From Acidobacteriota bacterium (GTDB lineage Bacteria; Chlamydiota; Chlamydiia; Chlamydiales; Rhabdochlamydiaceae), in the NCBI GenBank assembly GCA_903970255.1, contig CAJCHM010000007.1:1-62065 (forward strand): a DNA stretch of 62,065 nucleotides, written 5' to 3'. Both the position numbers and the translations under genes were made by a program. Within the stretch, counting starts at the first letter, position 1; every line of letters starts with the position of its first letter. The notes beneath the pieces are model-generated. The model ran no database searches. It worked only from the letters and a program-made list of their open reading frames with translations, and was not told the DNA's origin. Positions 13,774-24,260 of this stretch are shown piece by piece.

Positions 13774-15969
13774 ATGTCGAACAGCTCTATTGATTTTTGT
13801 TCTTCTTTAGATTGCCCCTTGCGCCCCTATCCAGAGCTTCCCGAACAAAATAACGTCGTTAATTGTGTTTGGAATTTTTCTGAGACTATAAGAAAAATTA
13901 GTTCTTTTATTTCCTATCCATTTCGAAAAATAGCTAGTTTTTTTTCTTTTCCAGTAAAAGTAGAATTGACTAATAAAAAAATTTCTCCTTTTCCGGATAT
14001 TTTTATCAAAACAGCAACAGAGACATTTGATCACAAATTTTATTACATCATTCGGGAAGGCAAAGTTTATTTTAAACCGATGAGAACCTCGCAAACCTCT
14101 GACTGGAAAGAGATCCCCTTTGCAAAAACTGCCACTTATATCAGCGCTGACGGAGACAATTTAATTGTCCTGGATCAGAATAGACGAGTGCATTATGCCA
14201 AGACAAATGCAATCGATTTTCATTTCACCGAAAATAGCTGGGAGGTGACCTCCTTTAAGCTGAAGTGGCAAAAGGATTGGTTCAATATGGACCTAGTTGC
14301 CCCTATTGTCAATTTCTTTAAACCTGCGGGGCTCTATCCCATGGAAGGGGCGCGCAGTATTGCTATGTCGCATAAGGGCGATACTCTTTACTACACAGAT
14401 ACTGCAGGTAAAAAACATCCCCGTCCCTTTATTGGAGTGACTACCGTGTATCAACTTGACCCATCGGGGACGCGCATTTTATTTGCAGATCCACGGCTAT
14501 CCAACCAATTTCATAATGAGCTCACAGCTCCCCAAGAAGGGAGGTTTATTGCAGAGAGCATGGATGCCAGCGGATCCACCCTTTTCTTGATTCAGCGTGC
14601 AAAAGATGCAGAGGGGAAAGAGATCCATAAGATGTACACCCGTTATGCAGACTTCGATAGCATTGAGGCCAATCCTTTCCTACCTGCTACCTATGATCGG
14701 AATAACACGACGCCACTAGTGCGTATTCTCCCAGGAGAGGATTGGTTGGAACAACCCAGTATTGTTCTTGAGGGGCGAGCGCACTTGACAAAACAGATCA
14801 CCATTACACAGACAGGCAGAGGACAGAATCAAAGACAACTGAGGGTAGAAGGAACAGATAGCCACGGATATGCAGGATATTATCATAAGATGATTTATGC
14901 AAAAACATGGAGTTTTGAGCGTACAAACCACAACATTCCAGCTGCCGCCTTTTTGCCTGAAGAAGAGCGTGGTTTGGGACTACAGCTGGGGCCACAGATT
15001 GCGCAGGATTATCATGGGTTTGTGCAAACAAAAGAGGGTGTTTTTCCTGCCGTACTGCGCAATTTTTCATTCAAAGGACTTAACGAGCGCAATCTGCATA
15101 CATTGCTTGAAGTACAAAAGCCAGACGGAAAATCGATTTCTTACCCTCTTTATGCAAGAAGGGGGATGACTCACCTTCTTGAAATGAAAAAAAAGAAGCC
15201 CAATTGGACCTTGGTTTCTCCCGATTCAAAAGTTAAGGTAGTAAAGGTTGCAAAGAGCGCAGAAAATATCTTAGTTACAGGCAAAGGATTAAGAGCTAAT
15301 TTCTCATTAAACGATAAAATTTCACCTCCGCCCCCGCGCCCCCCCTTTTTCACGCGCCTTTACGCAAAAGGGGCTTTATTTTTTTTAGGAACAGCTAAGG
15401 ATCTTTTAAAGATCATCCGGCGTATTGCAGATAAGATTCTCCAGTTGAACAGCACTCTCAAAGCAGAAGAGAGACTCCGCCAATCTTTAAGCTTGGAAGA
15501 TGATGCCGATACAAAAAAAGTGATCCAGCGCCTCTTAGCCAAAAATCCAACTCTCGCTCCTCAATCCGTGGTTGATCTTCTCATTCACCCTGCCATATGT
15601 ACGCATTTAAGAAAATTGATGATGGGCGCAAACGCCGTCATTTTGGATGATGGTGAGCATTTATTCCAACAGCTCAAGAACACCCCGGGAGCCAAATCTA
15701 GAGTCAGTTCCCATCCATCTCTTCCAGGAACCTCTTATGGATTGGAAACTCCTCTTTTTGGAGAGCTGTTATTTTGGATGGATAGAGAGGGGAAGTTCCG
15801 GTTTCAATTTGAGGCGCATTCGGTTAAAAATCTGATTAAACTCTATTACCATTTCTGCGACTTTCTCCATTACCGAGCTCATGGTAGGCAGCAAGGGAAG
15901 TACGGTTCTTCTTGCCACACGGATGCAGCACCTCTTGTGATTGGGCTTAAAAATCAGACTGGACTTTAG
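13774..15969 (+). CDS. Large orphan protein, possibly beta-propeller
   Basis: I do not recognise this 731-residue protein. The middle (about 90-420) has repeated short beta-rich stretches (TYISADGDNLIVLDQ, SIAMSHKGDTLYYTD, YQLDPSGTRILFAD, ESMDASGSTLFLIQ) that read like propeller blades. A proline run (SPPPPRPP) precedes a helical C-terminal third. No signal peptide is apparent. Its last codons TGL-stop come from the left end of element B copy 2. Before insertion the frame would have continued a few codons (NDFLRQ-stop) into the 3' end of the convergent MFS gene. Confidence 0.7.
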   Translation: MSNSSIDFCSSLDCPLRPYPELPEQNNVVNCVWNFSETIRKISSFISYPFRKIASFFSFPVKVELTNKKISPFPDIFIKTATETFDHKFYYIIREGKVYFKPMRTSQTSDWKEIPFAKTATYISADGDNLIVLDQNRRVHYAKTNAIDFHFTENSWEVTSFKLKWQKDWFNMDLVAPIVNFFKPAGLYPMEGARSIAMSHKGDTLYYTDTAGKKHPRPFIGVTTVYQLDPSGTRILFADPRLSNQFHNELTAPQEGRFIAESMDASGSTLFLIQRAKDAEGKEIHKMYTRYADFDSIEANPFLPATYDRNNTTPLVRILPGEDWLEQPSIVLEGRAHLTKQITITQTGRGQNQRQLRVEGTDSHGYAGYYHKMIYAKTWSFERTNHNIPAAAFLPEEERGLGLQLGPQIAQDYHGFVQTKEGVFPAVLRNFSFKGLNERNLHTLLEVQKPDGKSISYPLYARRGMTHLLEMKKKKPNWTLVSPDSKVKVVKVAKSAENILVTGKGLRANFSLNDKISPPPPRPPFFTRLYAKGALFFLGTAKDLLKIIRRIADKILQLNSTLKAEERLRQSLSLEDDADTKKVIQRLLAKNPTLAPQSVVDLLIHPAICTHLRKLMMGANAVILDDGEHLFQQLKNTPGAKSRVSSHPSLPGTSYGLETPLFGELLFWMDREGKFRFQFEAHSVKNLIKLYYHFCDFLHYRAHGRQQGKYGSSCHTDAAPLVIGLKNQTGL

Positions 15970-16118
15970 CCATTGGAGCGGGGCGATTTTTCTAGATAGC
16001 GCCCGCAGGCAAGGGAAATTTTGTAATGGTAGGCTTGAATATGCCACCATTACAAAATTCCTCCTGCCTGGGGGATGCTATCTGGGAAAATCGCCCCGCT
16101 CCAATGGCTAAAGTCCAG
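15959..16118 (+). mobile_element. Palindromic element family B, copy 2
   Basis: 160 bp with the same ends as copy 1, flanked by the 5-bp direct repeat TCAGA (15954-15958, 16119-16123). It sits exactly between two convergent genes. It supplies a new stop codon to the orphan gene on the left, while the duplicated TCA keeps the TGA stop of the MFS gene on the right. Confidence 0.88.
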
Positions 16119-17351
16119 TCAGAATGATTTCTTGCGGCAATAAGCAAAGAGAAAATAAAGAAATGCAGCCAAAAGAACTAGGGAACCGACAAGAAGCGGA
16201 GAGTAGATATTCCAGCCGGCAAGAGGACCTGCTGCAAGGGGGCCTACAATTTGCCCAATCGACCACATCGAGCCGCTAGCCCCGAGCGCCCTGCCCTGCA
16301 TGTCTTTGGAGGCTGTCAGGGAGAGGATCGATCCTAGATTCACCCACGCAAGTGCCCCTCCTGTCAATGCAATGGGGATGATGATCCAATATGGCCATAA
16401 GTGGTTAGGTGTTGCGTAAAGAGCAACACCGATTGCGGCAATCAAAATACCGGTCAGGATCAGACTGCGTAAGCTAAAACGTCCCAAGAGCTCTTTATTT
16501 AAAAACATGGCGACAAAAAACCAAACGAGCGCCATGTAAGCAAAAATATCGCCAATTTGACTTGCACCCAGTGAAAACTTCTGCACTAAAAATGTCGGTG
16601 AGAAGATCAGAAAAAAGGCCCAACCGATGGAAAAAAGCAGATAGGCAATCAGTAGAGTACGCACAGTTTTAAGATGGAAAACAAGTTTTAGATCTTTAAA
16701 GGTGTCGGATAACTTCTTGTTGGCGTGTGCTCTTTTAGGCTTCCAAGTTTCCACATAGAAAAAAAACACAATAAGAAGGTTGATCAATGCAGCGATTGCA
16801 GCAAAAATAAATGCTCCCGATCCCGATAGCCATGCCGGATTTGCCAGCTTGCCTCCGATCCAAGGGCCGATCACAAACCCAAGTCCTCCCACACTGAGCA
16901 ACACTCCAAAAGCCTTACTTCGATGTTCTCTATCAGTCAGATCTGCCGTTGCCGATTGCGCAAGGGAAAAATTACCGGAACATAAACCTGTGACAATACG
17001 GCCGATAAACAATCCCATAAGACTTTGCTCAGCCACGCTTACCGCCATCAAGGCATAGCCAACAATGCTGAGCGCTATTGATCCTAAGAATACTTTGTAT
17101 CTGCCAAAATGGTCTGCCAAGGCACCGGCAATCGGTGCTCCAAAGAATTGAGCTAAGCCAAAGATGGCAAATAACAGTCCTAAGATCGTTGTTCTTGTCT
17201 CCTCAGCAACTCCTGATGAAAAAAAATGAAGATGGGGATTGAGCAATAAGGGAGCTAGAACCGGAAATACGATCGAGAATCCCACCAGATCCAAGGTATA
17301 TGTCATGAGGACAGTGAGGAAAGTGCGGTATTGCTGCGGTGTACGAAACAT
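16119..17351 (-). CDS. MFS transporter, TetA-like drug/metabolite exporter
   Basis: About 410 residues with 12 predicted membrane segments. The MFS signature after helix 2 is present (GALADHFGRYKVFLG), as is a motif C-like stretch (GGLGFVIGPWIGGKLA). It resembles the TetA/proton antiporter branch. ATG 17349-17351 is chosen because GGAAGGGAAC lies just upstream; a start 15 codons earlier lacks that. It is divergently transcribed from the NRPS gene 111 bp away, so export of the NRPS product is a reasonable guess. A second MFS of the same type lies at 59389. Confidence 0.85.
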   Translation of the reverse strand: MFRTPQQYRTFLTVLMTYTLDLVGFSIVFPVLAPLLLNPHLHFFSSGVAEETRTTILGLLFAIFGLAQFFGAPIAGALADHFGRYKVFLGSIALSIVGYALMAVSVAEQSLMGLFIGRIVTGLCSGNFSLAQSATADLTDREHRSKAFGVLLSVGGLGFVIGPWIGGKLANPAWLSGSGAFIFAAIAALINLLIVFFFYVETWKPKRAHANKKLSDTFKDLKLVFHLKTVRTLLIAYLLFSIGWAFFLIFSPTFLVQKFSLGASQIGDIFAYMALVWFFVAMFLNKELLGRFSLRSLILTGILIAAIGVALYATPNHLWPYWIIIPIALTGGALAWVNLGSILSLTASKDMQGRALGASGSMWSIGQIVGPLAAGPLAGWNIYSPLLVGSLVLLAAFLYFLFAYCRKKSF

Positions 17352-17462
17352 GTTCCCTTCCGACTGTTCTTTTTCCACATTAAAACAGAGGGTCAATTTT
17401 TATTGTTAGTATTGATTTGAATAGTGTAAATATAAATTTTTAATCCATTGAAGAGGGTCGAC

Positions 17463-20400
17463 ATGTCTATAAGCTCAAAGAAAGAGATAGCTTTTTGGAA
17501 AAAGAACCTCGAGGGAGCAAATTTTGTATTGGAGCTGCCCAAAACCAGTTTACAGCTCAATGAAGAGCGCAGTAAGAGAGATGTTGTTCATGCCCACTTA
17601 AGCCCTGCCTTGACTCAACGACTTCAAGTTTTTGCAAAGAAAAGGAAAACTGACCTATTCCACGTGCTTCAGAGCGGATTTGCGGGATTTTTGTTTCGCT
17701 ATACAAGACAGGGGGATTTTACTTTTGGATACCCTGTTGTTCAGGGTGGGTATGTTAGCGTGGTCCCGATCCGTTTTGAGATCCAATCCGATAGGAATTT
17801 CGAGGATTTGCTTAAACACACGCTTACATGGGAGCGCAGCATAAAAGGGGTAAAAATCAAAGAGACCCATTCCAATGAGCCCCTTTTTAATGTCTACTTT
17901 TCTATGGAAGATGTTACAGGCAAAAAGCCCGTTCTAACCACAAAAGCCCCAAAGTCCGATCTTTCTCTCCTTATCGCCAAAGAGAAAAACAAAATCCGCT
18001 TCTGTTTTGAATTTCCCATTTGTCTCCAAGATCGAAAATTTATAGAACGAATGGCTAAAAATTTCCAAATTTTTCTCTCACAACTCATCACACACCCTAA
18101 AAAAAAGATCGGTTTTTTACAGCTGTTGACAAGAGAAGAAAAACAAAAACTTCTGAAATTAGCACCGGGACCAAAAACTGCTTATCCGCGCCAAAGCAGC
18201 GTTGTCGCTGTTTTTGAAAAGATTGCCGCAAAATACCCTAAAAATATCGCTATGCGTTTCTTGGGGAAGGAAATGAGTTATAAAGAGCTCAATGAAAAGG
18301 CAAACCAGCTTGCGCGCCATCTGAAAAAGATGGGAGTGAAAAGGCAAGACTTTGTAGGGATCTATTTAGAGAGATCGATCGATTTGTTCGTGGGAATTTT
18401 AGCGATCTTGAAAGCCGGTGCGATCTATGTTCCGATCGATGCCAGCTATCCTTTGGAAAGAAAACTCTACATGATCAAAGATACGGGGTTAAAAGTTCTT
18501 ATCACAGCAGAGTCTTTTGCTGAGCAGTTTCCTAAAAAGGGGCTCCGTTTTCTGTTCTTAAAAGATATCGATTTGACCCCCTATCCAAAGACAAATCTCA
18601 AACTCAAAATTAAAGCTTTAGATTTGGCTTATATTAATTACACATCGGGAACAACGGGTAATCCTAAAGGCGTACAGATCTATCATCGGGGTATCAACCG
18701 CCTTGTAATCCATCCAAACTGGGCCAATTTTTCATCCCATGATCGATTTTTGCAAGTTTCGAATATCTCCTACGATGGCCTTGTTCATGAACTCTGGGGT
18801 GCTTTTTTAAATGGAGCAACACTTTGCATTTACCCGCAGATAAAACTCTCTCCTGATGAACTAGGCAAGTTCATCGAAAAAGAAAAAGTGACGCAAATTG
18901 TATTCACATCCCGTTTATTTACTTTAATGGTGGAAGAATCTCTTGAATATTTAAAAGGGGTGCGTTGTATCTGTTCTGGTGGTGATGCGATGTCGGCAAA
19001 ACACGCAAAAATAGCTTTTGAAAAGATTCCTTCTTGCCAGGTAACCAATGTGTGTGGTCCTACAGAAAATGCAACTCAGACAACAACTTATGCTGTTGTG
19101 GATCCAAAGGCATTAAAATTTGAAGTTCCTATCGGTCGTCCCATTGGACATACTTCCGTCTATGTTTTAGATGCAAATCGGCAGCTTGTTCCTTTTGGTG
19201 CCAATGGAGAGCTTTGCACGGGAGGAGATGGACTTGCCAAGGGTTACCTCCATCGCCCTGACCTCACCGCTGAAAAGTTCATTCCCAACCCTTTTGGAAA
19301 GGGGCGCCTTTATCGTATAGGGGATCTAGTGCATTACCTTCCCGATGGAAACCTCTCTTTCTTGGGAAGGATAGATACACAAGTGAAAATTCGGGGATTT
19401 AGGATTGAATTAGGGGAAGTAGAAGAGGTGATCCGCGCCTTCTCCGGGGTTTCCGACTGCATCGCGATGGCCCGAGAAGATGTTCCTGGAAATAAACAGC
19501 TGGTTGCTTATGTGCAGACACAGCACAAGAAAAAAGTCGATGCGGAAGGGTTGAAGAAGTGGGTTGCCTCCAAACTCCCTTCTTTTATGATTCCTAGTTT
19601 TTTTGTCATCTTAGAAAGATTTCCCATGACGCCTAATGGAAAAGTGGATCGAAAATCGTTAAAACCGCCAGCTTCCGATCAGGCCAAAGAATCTACTTTT
19701 AAAACAGAAACAGAAAAGGCAATTGGTGCGATCTGGCTCCAAATCTTACATCGCAAGTCGATCGATCGCAATGACCACTTTTTTAAAATTGGAGGAGACT
19801 CGATCCATGCGATGCAGGCAATTTCTCAAATCAAAAGGTCCCTTCAGTGCGAGATTTCAGCGGGCGCTCTATTTGAAAATCCGGTTTTAGCCGATTTGGC
19901 AAAGAAAATTGACTCTCTTAAAAAATCGCAAGTGGAAGCAATCCCTAGACGGAGCATTTTTTCACCCGTTCCCCTTTCTTTGAACCAGGAATCGCTGTGG
20001 CTCATTGATAAGCTTAACCCTCATTCTAAGCTTCAGTACATGGTTCTTAATGCCTACCGGCTTAAAGGAAAGGTTGATTCTGCCAAATTGAAAAAATCAT
20101 TGGAGAAGATTATTGATCGCCATGAAATTTTGCGCACCCGCTTTGTTGAGCAGAACGGTAAGACTCTCCAGAAGATCGAGCCAGCAAGCCGAAATTTCTT
20201 TGTTGAAATGAATGGGAAGGATGAACGTTGTGCTCTTGCATTGATGCAGGAAAAATTGGCAGTCGGCATGGATCTAACGCAGCTACCCCTCTTTCAAGTT
20301 TTATTGATCAAAGTCAGATCGGATCTTCACTTCTTAGGGATACGGGCGCATCACATCCTTTTTGACATCCTCTCTTATGAGAATCTTTTTAAAGAATGGA

Positions 20401-23400
20401 TTGCTTTTTATACTTCCAAGCCAGTTCCCACTCTCCCGATTCAATATGCAGATTACGCTCTGTGGCAAAGAAAGTGGGTGGAGAGCAAAGAGGTGCAAAA
20501 TCAGCTTGGGTTTTGGAAAAAGCAGCTGAGCGGTGCACCTGAATTGCTAGAATTGCCCTGGGATAAACCCAGACCCCCTCTTTTTTTTGGCAATGGGGAT
20601 AATGAGACTGCTCTGTTTTCAATAACATTGAGCAATGAGCTCAAAGAACTAGCGAAAAAAGAAGGGGTCACTCTGTATGTTCTTCTTTTTGCAGCTTTTC
20701 AGGTGCTGCTCCATCGGTTAATTGGAAAAGGGGAAATTGTAGTGGGAACCCCTTATGCCAATCGGACACGACAGGAATTGGATCCTTTGATCGGTTATTT
20801 TCTACAGATGCTGGTTGTCCGATCAGATTGCGCTATTAACCCCGCTTTTAATACTTTTTTATCTCAGTTGAACCACACGATGTCAGAGTGTTATAAAAAC
20901 TCCGATATCCCTTTAGAAATGATTGTCAATGCATTAAACCCAGCACGAGATCCCAGCTTCAATCCTCTTTTTCAAACCCTTTTTGTCTATGAAAGCATCA
21001 CAGGATCTTTTCAGAGGTTTGCAGATGTAGAGCTAGAGGAGGTTCACTTAGAAATAAAGACAGCTAAATTTGACTTGAGCCTTTTTATTTATGATCGGGA
21101 TGAGGGACTTGAGTGTCGATTTGAATATTGTACAGATCTTTTTGAAAAGCAGACAATACAGAGAATGCTCTCCCATTTTCATACCCTTTTAAAGGGGATT
21201 GTAGAAAAGCCAGGGGAAAAAATCGCTTATCTGCCGATCCTCTCTCGAAAGGAAGAGAGTCTCATTACAATAGAATGGAATAAGACAGGTTCCAAGTATC
21301 CTCAGAACCAAGCAGTGCCTGCTCTATTTGAAGAAATGGTTAAAAAGTTTCCTGAAACCCAAGCATTGCGCTTTGAGGGAAAGTCGATGAGCTACCGTCA
21401 GCTCAATGAAAGGGGAAATCAGGTAGCGCGTCATTTACAAAAACTAGGTGTTCAAAAGCAAGATTTTATAGGTGTTTATCTAGAGCGCTCTGATGATTTG
21501 ATTGTTGTGATCTTAGGAATTTTAAAAGCAGGCGCAGTTTATGTGCCGATTGATGCCAGTTATCCCATGGAAAGAAAGCTCTACATGATTGAGCACACAG
21601 GATTAAAAGTACTCATTAGCCATCCCTCCTTTGCAAACCAGTTCCCCAAGGAAAAACTCCACTTCATCAGCTTTAATCCAAAAGATTTCACCACTTATGA
21701 CAATTCTAACCTTAAAATGCAAATTGATCCTCAGGATTTGGCCTATATTAACTACACATCTGGTTCAACCGGTAATCCTAAGGGAGTTGAATACACCCAT
21801 CTTGGGATTGTACGCCTTCTTAAAAACCCTACCTGGATGGATATTGTCCACAACGACCGGATGCTACAAATATCGAATATCTCGTTTGATATGTTAGCAG
21901 CTGAAGTTTGGGGAGCTCTTTTAAATGGTGCAACACTGTGCATTTATCCCCAAACCCAATTTTCACCGCAGCAGCTGGGGCAATTTCTAGTAGATGAAAA
22001 AGTATCTCACCTCTACCTCACTGCCCGCCTATTTGTGCTGATGGTGGAAGAGGGACTGGAATATATGAAAAATATCCGGTTTTTCTCATCGACAGGGGAT
22101 GTGATGTCGGCTCATCACGCAAAAGTTGCCTTTGAAAAGCTGGCCCCATGCCAGATTGTCAATGCTTATGGACCCACAGAAAATCATATCACAACTACCT
22201 ACACTGTAAATTCAAGCACACCTATTGTTCCTATTGGAGTCCCTGTGCAAGGGACGCAAGTGTATATTCTAGATTCCCATTTTCACCCTGTTCCCATTGG
22301 TGTCCATGGAGAACTTTGCATCGGAGGGGATGGGCTTGCGCGAGGGTATTTAAACAATCAGAGGCAAACAGATGAAAAATTCATCCCCAATCCGTTTGGA
22401 AAAGGGAAACTCTACCGCACCGGAGATTTGGTATGCTACCTTCCCGATGGAAACATTAAATTCTTAGGAAGAATCGATACGCAGGTCAAAATCTTGGGTT
22501 TTCGCATTGAGCTAGACGAGGTGGAGGAGGTGATCCGGGAATATCCCAAAATTTCTGATTGCATCGCCATTGCCAAAGAGACCGATCATAATGAAAAACA
22601 TCTAGTCGTTTACATCGAACCGAAAGAAGGGGAAAAGCCGATCGTTGATGAAATTCGCGCCTTTGTCGTCTCTAAGCTCCCCAAACACTCCGTTCCAAGT
22701 TATATTGTGCTCTTAGATAAATTTCCTCTTACTCCCAATGGAAAAATTGATAAACGGAAGCTTCCTTTACCTACAGCAGGTTTAGAACAAAGAGCATTTA
22801 ACCCACCAGTAACTCCCACTGAAAAGAGGTTAGCGTCGATCTGGTCTGATCTTTTAAAAATCTCCAAAATCAACAGACAAGACAACTTTTTCCACCTGGG
22901 CGGCCATTCTATTTTGGCCATGCAATTGAACTCACTTGCGAAAAAAGCATTTGAGATAGAAATTCCAGTGAGCCTTATTTTTGAGCACTCTACTCTTGAA
23001 AAATATGCAGATAGCATCGATCAAATCCAACGAACTGGGGTCCAACTTCTCTCTGTTCAGGAACCCTTTGTCCTCTGGCGCGACAGGGAAGCTGTTCTTG
23101 ACCCCTCTATCGATGCTAAAGGGATTGTCCCCGTTGCCAAAACCCAATATACCCATCCCAAAAAAATCTTCCTCACGGGCGTCACAGGTTTTGTAGGCGC
23201 TTTTTTTCTTAAAACATTGATTGAGAAAACAGAAGCTAAAATTTACTGTCTTTGTCGTGCTAAATCAAAGGAAGAGGGGTTGCAGCGCATCATTGAAACC
23301 TTAACAAAATACCTCATTTGGAAACCCAATGATAAAAATAGAATCGAAGTGGTTCCAGGATATCTTGAAGAGCCTCTTTTAGGTATTCAGCCAGACTATT

Positions 23401-24260
23401 TTCAAAAGCTTGGGTCTGAAATCGATTCGATCTTCCATATCGGAGCCTTTGTCAATCACGCCATGTCTTATGAGCAGCATAAAAGAGCTAACGTCTTTGG
23501 AACTCAAGAAGTTCTTAAATTAGCAACTACTCACCGCTTAAAACCGTTGTATTTCATCTCGACTGTTGCTGTTGTGTCAGAGATCAAAAAAAAACCTGTT
23601 CCAGAAGATATTGACATCGAAAAAAACAAAGATATCACCAATGGATATGTGGAAAGCAAATGGGTGGGGGAAAAACTCATCTTCATCGCTAGATCGCGTG
23701 GGGTCCCGTGTACGATTTTCCGCTTGCCGAGAGTCAGTGGCGATTCGAAAATCGGCTCGGGCCCAACTATAGATTTCTTCTGGCGCTTGATTCAAGCATC
23801 CTTAAATCTTAAAATGGCACCAGAGGTCGACCTCTACGATGACCTCACACCTGTCGATTACATCTGCCAGGCAATGCTAACCATTTCTGCCAATCCCAAA
23901 TCGATCAACTCCCAATTTCATGTGATCGGTCCCGCTCCCTTCTTTTATCGTGTCGCTTTCAAATTTTTGAAAGAGTTGAGATATTCCTTTAAACTCACCC
24001 CTTTTAACAAATGGAAAAAAACATTAGTCGACACGTCGATCCAAACAGGGGATCACCAATTACAGGCCCTAGCCTCGCTGCTGGCAGATATCGACCTTTC
24101 TCACCCCACTCCTGTACTGACCCTTGGATCGGATCGCCTACACGCAGCTCTCAAAGGATCTGGCCTCAAATGTCCAACAATTGACTTAGGGCTTTTTAAG
24201 AAGTATGTCGATTATTACGTGAAGATAGGCTATCTGCCGCCAAGGCCGGGCTCGAAGTGA
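17463..24260 (+). CDS. Two-module NRPS with terminal reductase (AusA-like)
   Basis: 2265 residues in the order partial C (1-215, no HHxxxD), A1 (about 225-715, core TSGTTGNPKG from residue 394), T1 (GGDSI, Ser780), C2 (HHILFD, His963/His964/Asp968), A2 (about 1260-1750, core near 1432), T2 (GGHSI, Ser1816), reductase (TGVTGFVG near 1905; YVESK, Tyr2062/Lys2066). There is no thioesterase or epimerase. Such proteins join two amino acids and release the dipeptide reductively as an aldehyde, which can cyclise to a pyrazinone. A-domain pocket residues start D-G-H (SYDGLVHELWG) and D-M-A (SFDMLAAEVWG); I cannot call substrates. ATG 17463 has AAGAGGG upstream and is preferred over TTG 17448. A PPTase gene follows with a GTGA overlap. 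Confidence 0.93.
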   Translation: MSISSKKEIAFWKKNLEGANFVLELPKTSLQLNEERSKRDVVHAHLSPALTQRLQVFAKKRKTDLFHVLQSGFAGFLFRYTRQGDFTFGYPVVQGGYVSVVPIRFEIQSDRNFEDLLKHTLTWERSIKGVKIKETHSNEPLFNVYFSMEDVTGKKPVLTTKAPKSDLSLLIAKEKNKIRFCFEFPICLQDRKFIERMAKNFQIFLSQLITHPKKKIGFLQLLTREEKQKLLKLAPGPKTAYPRQSSVVAVFEKIAAKYPKNIAMRFLGKEMSYKELNEKANQLARHLKKMGVKRQDFVGIYLERSIDLFVGILAILKAGAIYVPIDASYPLERKLYMIKDTGLKVLITAESFAEQFPKKGLRFLFLKDIDLTPYPKTNLKLKIKALDLAYINYTSGTTGNPKGVQIYHRGINRLVIHPNWANFSSHDRFLQVSNISYDGLVHELWGAFLNGATLCIYPQIKLSPDELGKFIEKEKVTQIVFTSRLFTLMVEESLEYLKGVRCICSGGDAMSAKHAKIAFEKIPSCQVTNVCGPTENATQTTTYAVVDPKALKFEVPIGRPIGHTSVYVLDANRQLVPFGANGELCTGGDGLAKGYLHRPDLTAEKFIPNPFGKGRLYRIGDLVHYLPDGNLSFLGRIDTQVKIRGFRIELGEVEEVIRAFSGVSDCIAMAREDVPGNKQLVAYVQTQHKKKVDAEGLKKWVASKLPSFMIPSFFVILERFPMTPNGKVDRKSLKPPASDQAKESTFKTETEKAIGAIWLQILHRKSIDRNDHFFKIGGDSIHAMQAISQIKRSLQCEISAGALFENPVLADLAKKIDSLKKSQVEAIPRRSIFSPVPLSLNQESLWLIDKLNPHSKLQYMVLNAYRLKGKVDSAKLKKSLEKIIDRHEILRTRFVEQNGKTLQKIEPASRNFFVEMNGKDERCALALMQEKLAVGMDLTQLPLFQVLLIKVRSDLHFLGIRAHHILFDILSYENLFKEWIAFYTSKPVPTLPIQYADYALWQRKWVESKEVQNQLGFWKKQLSGAPELLELPWDKPRPPLFFGNGDNETALFSITLSNELKELAKKEGVTLYVLLFAAFQVLLHRLIGKGEIVVGTPYANRTRQELDPLIGYFLQMLVVRSDCAINPAFNTFLSQLNHTMSECYKNSDIPLEMIVNALNPARDPSFNPLFQTLFVYESITGSFQRFADVELEEVHLEIKTAKFDLSLFIYDRDEGLECRFEYCTDLFEKQTIQRMLSHFHTLLKGIVEKPGEKIAYLPILSRKEESLITIEWNKTGSKYPQNQAVPALFEEMVKKFPETQALRFEGKSMSYRQLNERGNQVARHLQKLGVQKQDFIGVYLERSDDLIVVILGILKAGAVYVPIDASYPMERKLYMIEHTGLKVLISHPSFANQFPKEKLHFISFNPKDFTTYDNSNLKMQIDPQDLAYINYTSGSTGNPKGVEYTHLGIVRLLKNPTWMDIVHNDRMLQISNISFDMLAAEVWGALLNGATLCIYPQTQFSPQQLGQFLVDEKVSHLYLTARLFVLMVEEGLEYMKNIRFFSSTGDVMSAHHAKVAFEKLAPCQIVNAYGPTENHITTTYTVNSSTPIVPIGVPVQGTQVYILDSHFHPVPIGVHGELCIGGDGLARGYLNNQRQTDEKFIPNPFGKGKLYRTGDLVCYLPDGNIKFLGRIDTQVKILGFRIELDEVEEVIREYPKISDCIAIAKETDHNEKHLVVYIEPKEGEKPIVDEIRAFVVSKLPKHSVPSYIVLLDKFPLTPNGKIDKRKLPLPTAGLEQRAFNPPVTPTEKRLASIWSDLLKISKINRQDNFFHLGGHSILAMQLNSLAKKAFEIEIPVSLIFEHSTLEKYADSIDQIQRTGVQLLSVQEPFVLWRDREAVLDPSIDAKGIVPVAKTQYTHPKKIFLTGVTGFVGAFFLKTLIEKTEAKIYCLCRAKSKEEGLQRIIETLTKYLIWKPNDKNRIEVVPGYLEEPLLGIQPDYFQKLGSEIDSIFHIGAFVNHAMSYEQHKRANVFGTQEVLKLATTHRLKPLYFISTVAVVSEIKKKPVPEDIDIEKNKDITNGYVESKWVGEKLIFIARSRGVPCTIFRLPRVSGDSKIGSGPTIDFFWRLIQASLNLKMAPEVDLYDDLTPVDYICQAMLTISANPKSINSQFHVIGPAPFFYRVAFKFLKELRYSFKLTPFNKWKKTLVDTSIQTGDHQLQALASLLADIDLSHPTPVLTLGSDRLHAALKGSGLKCPTIDLGLFKKYVDYYVKIGYLPPRPGSK

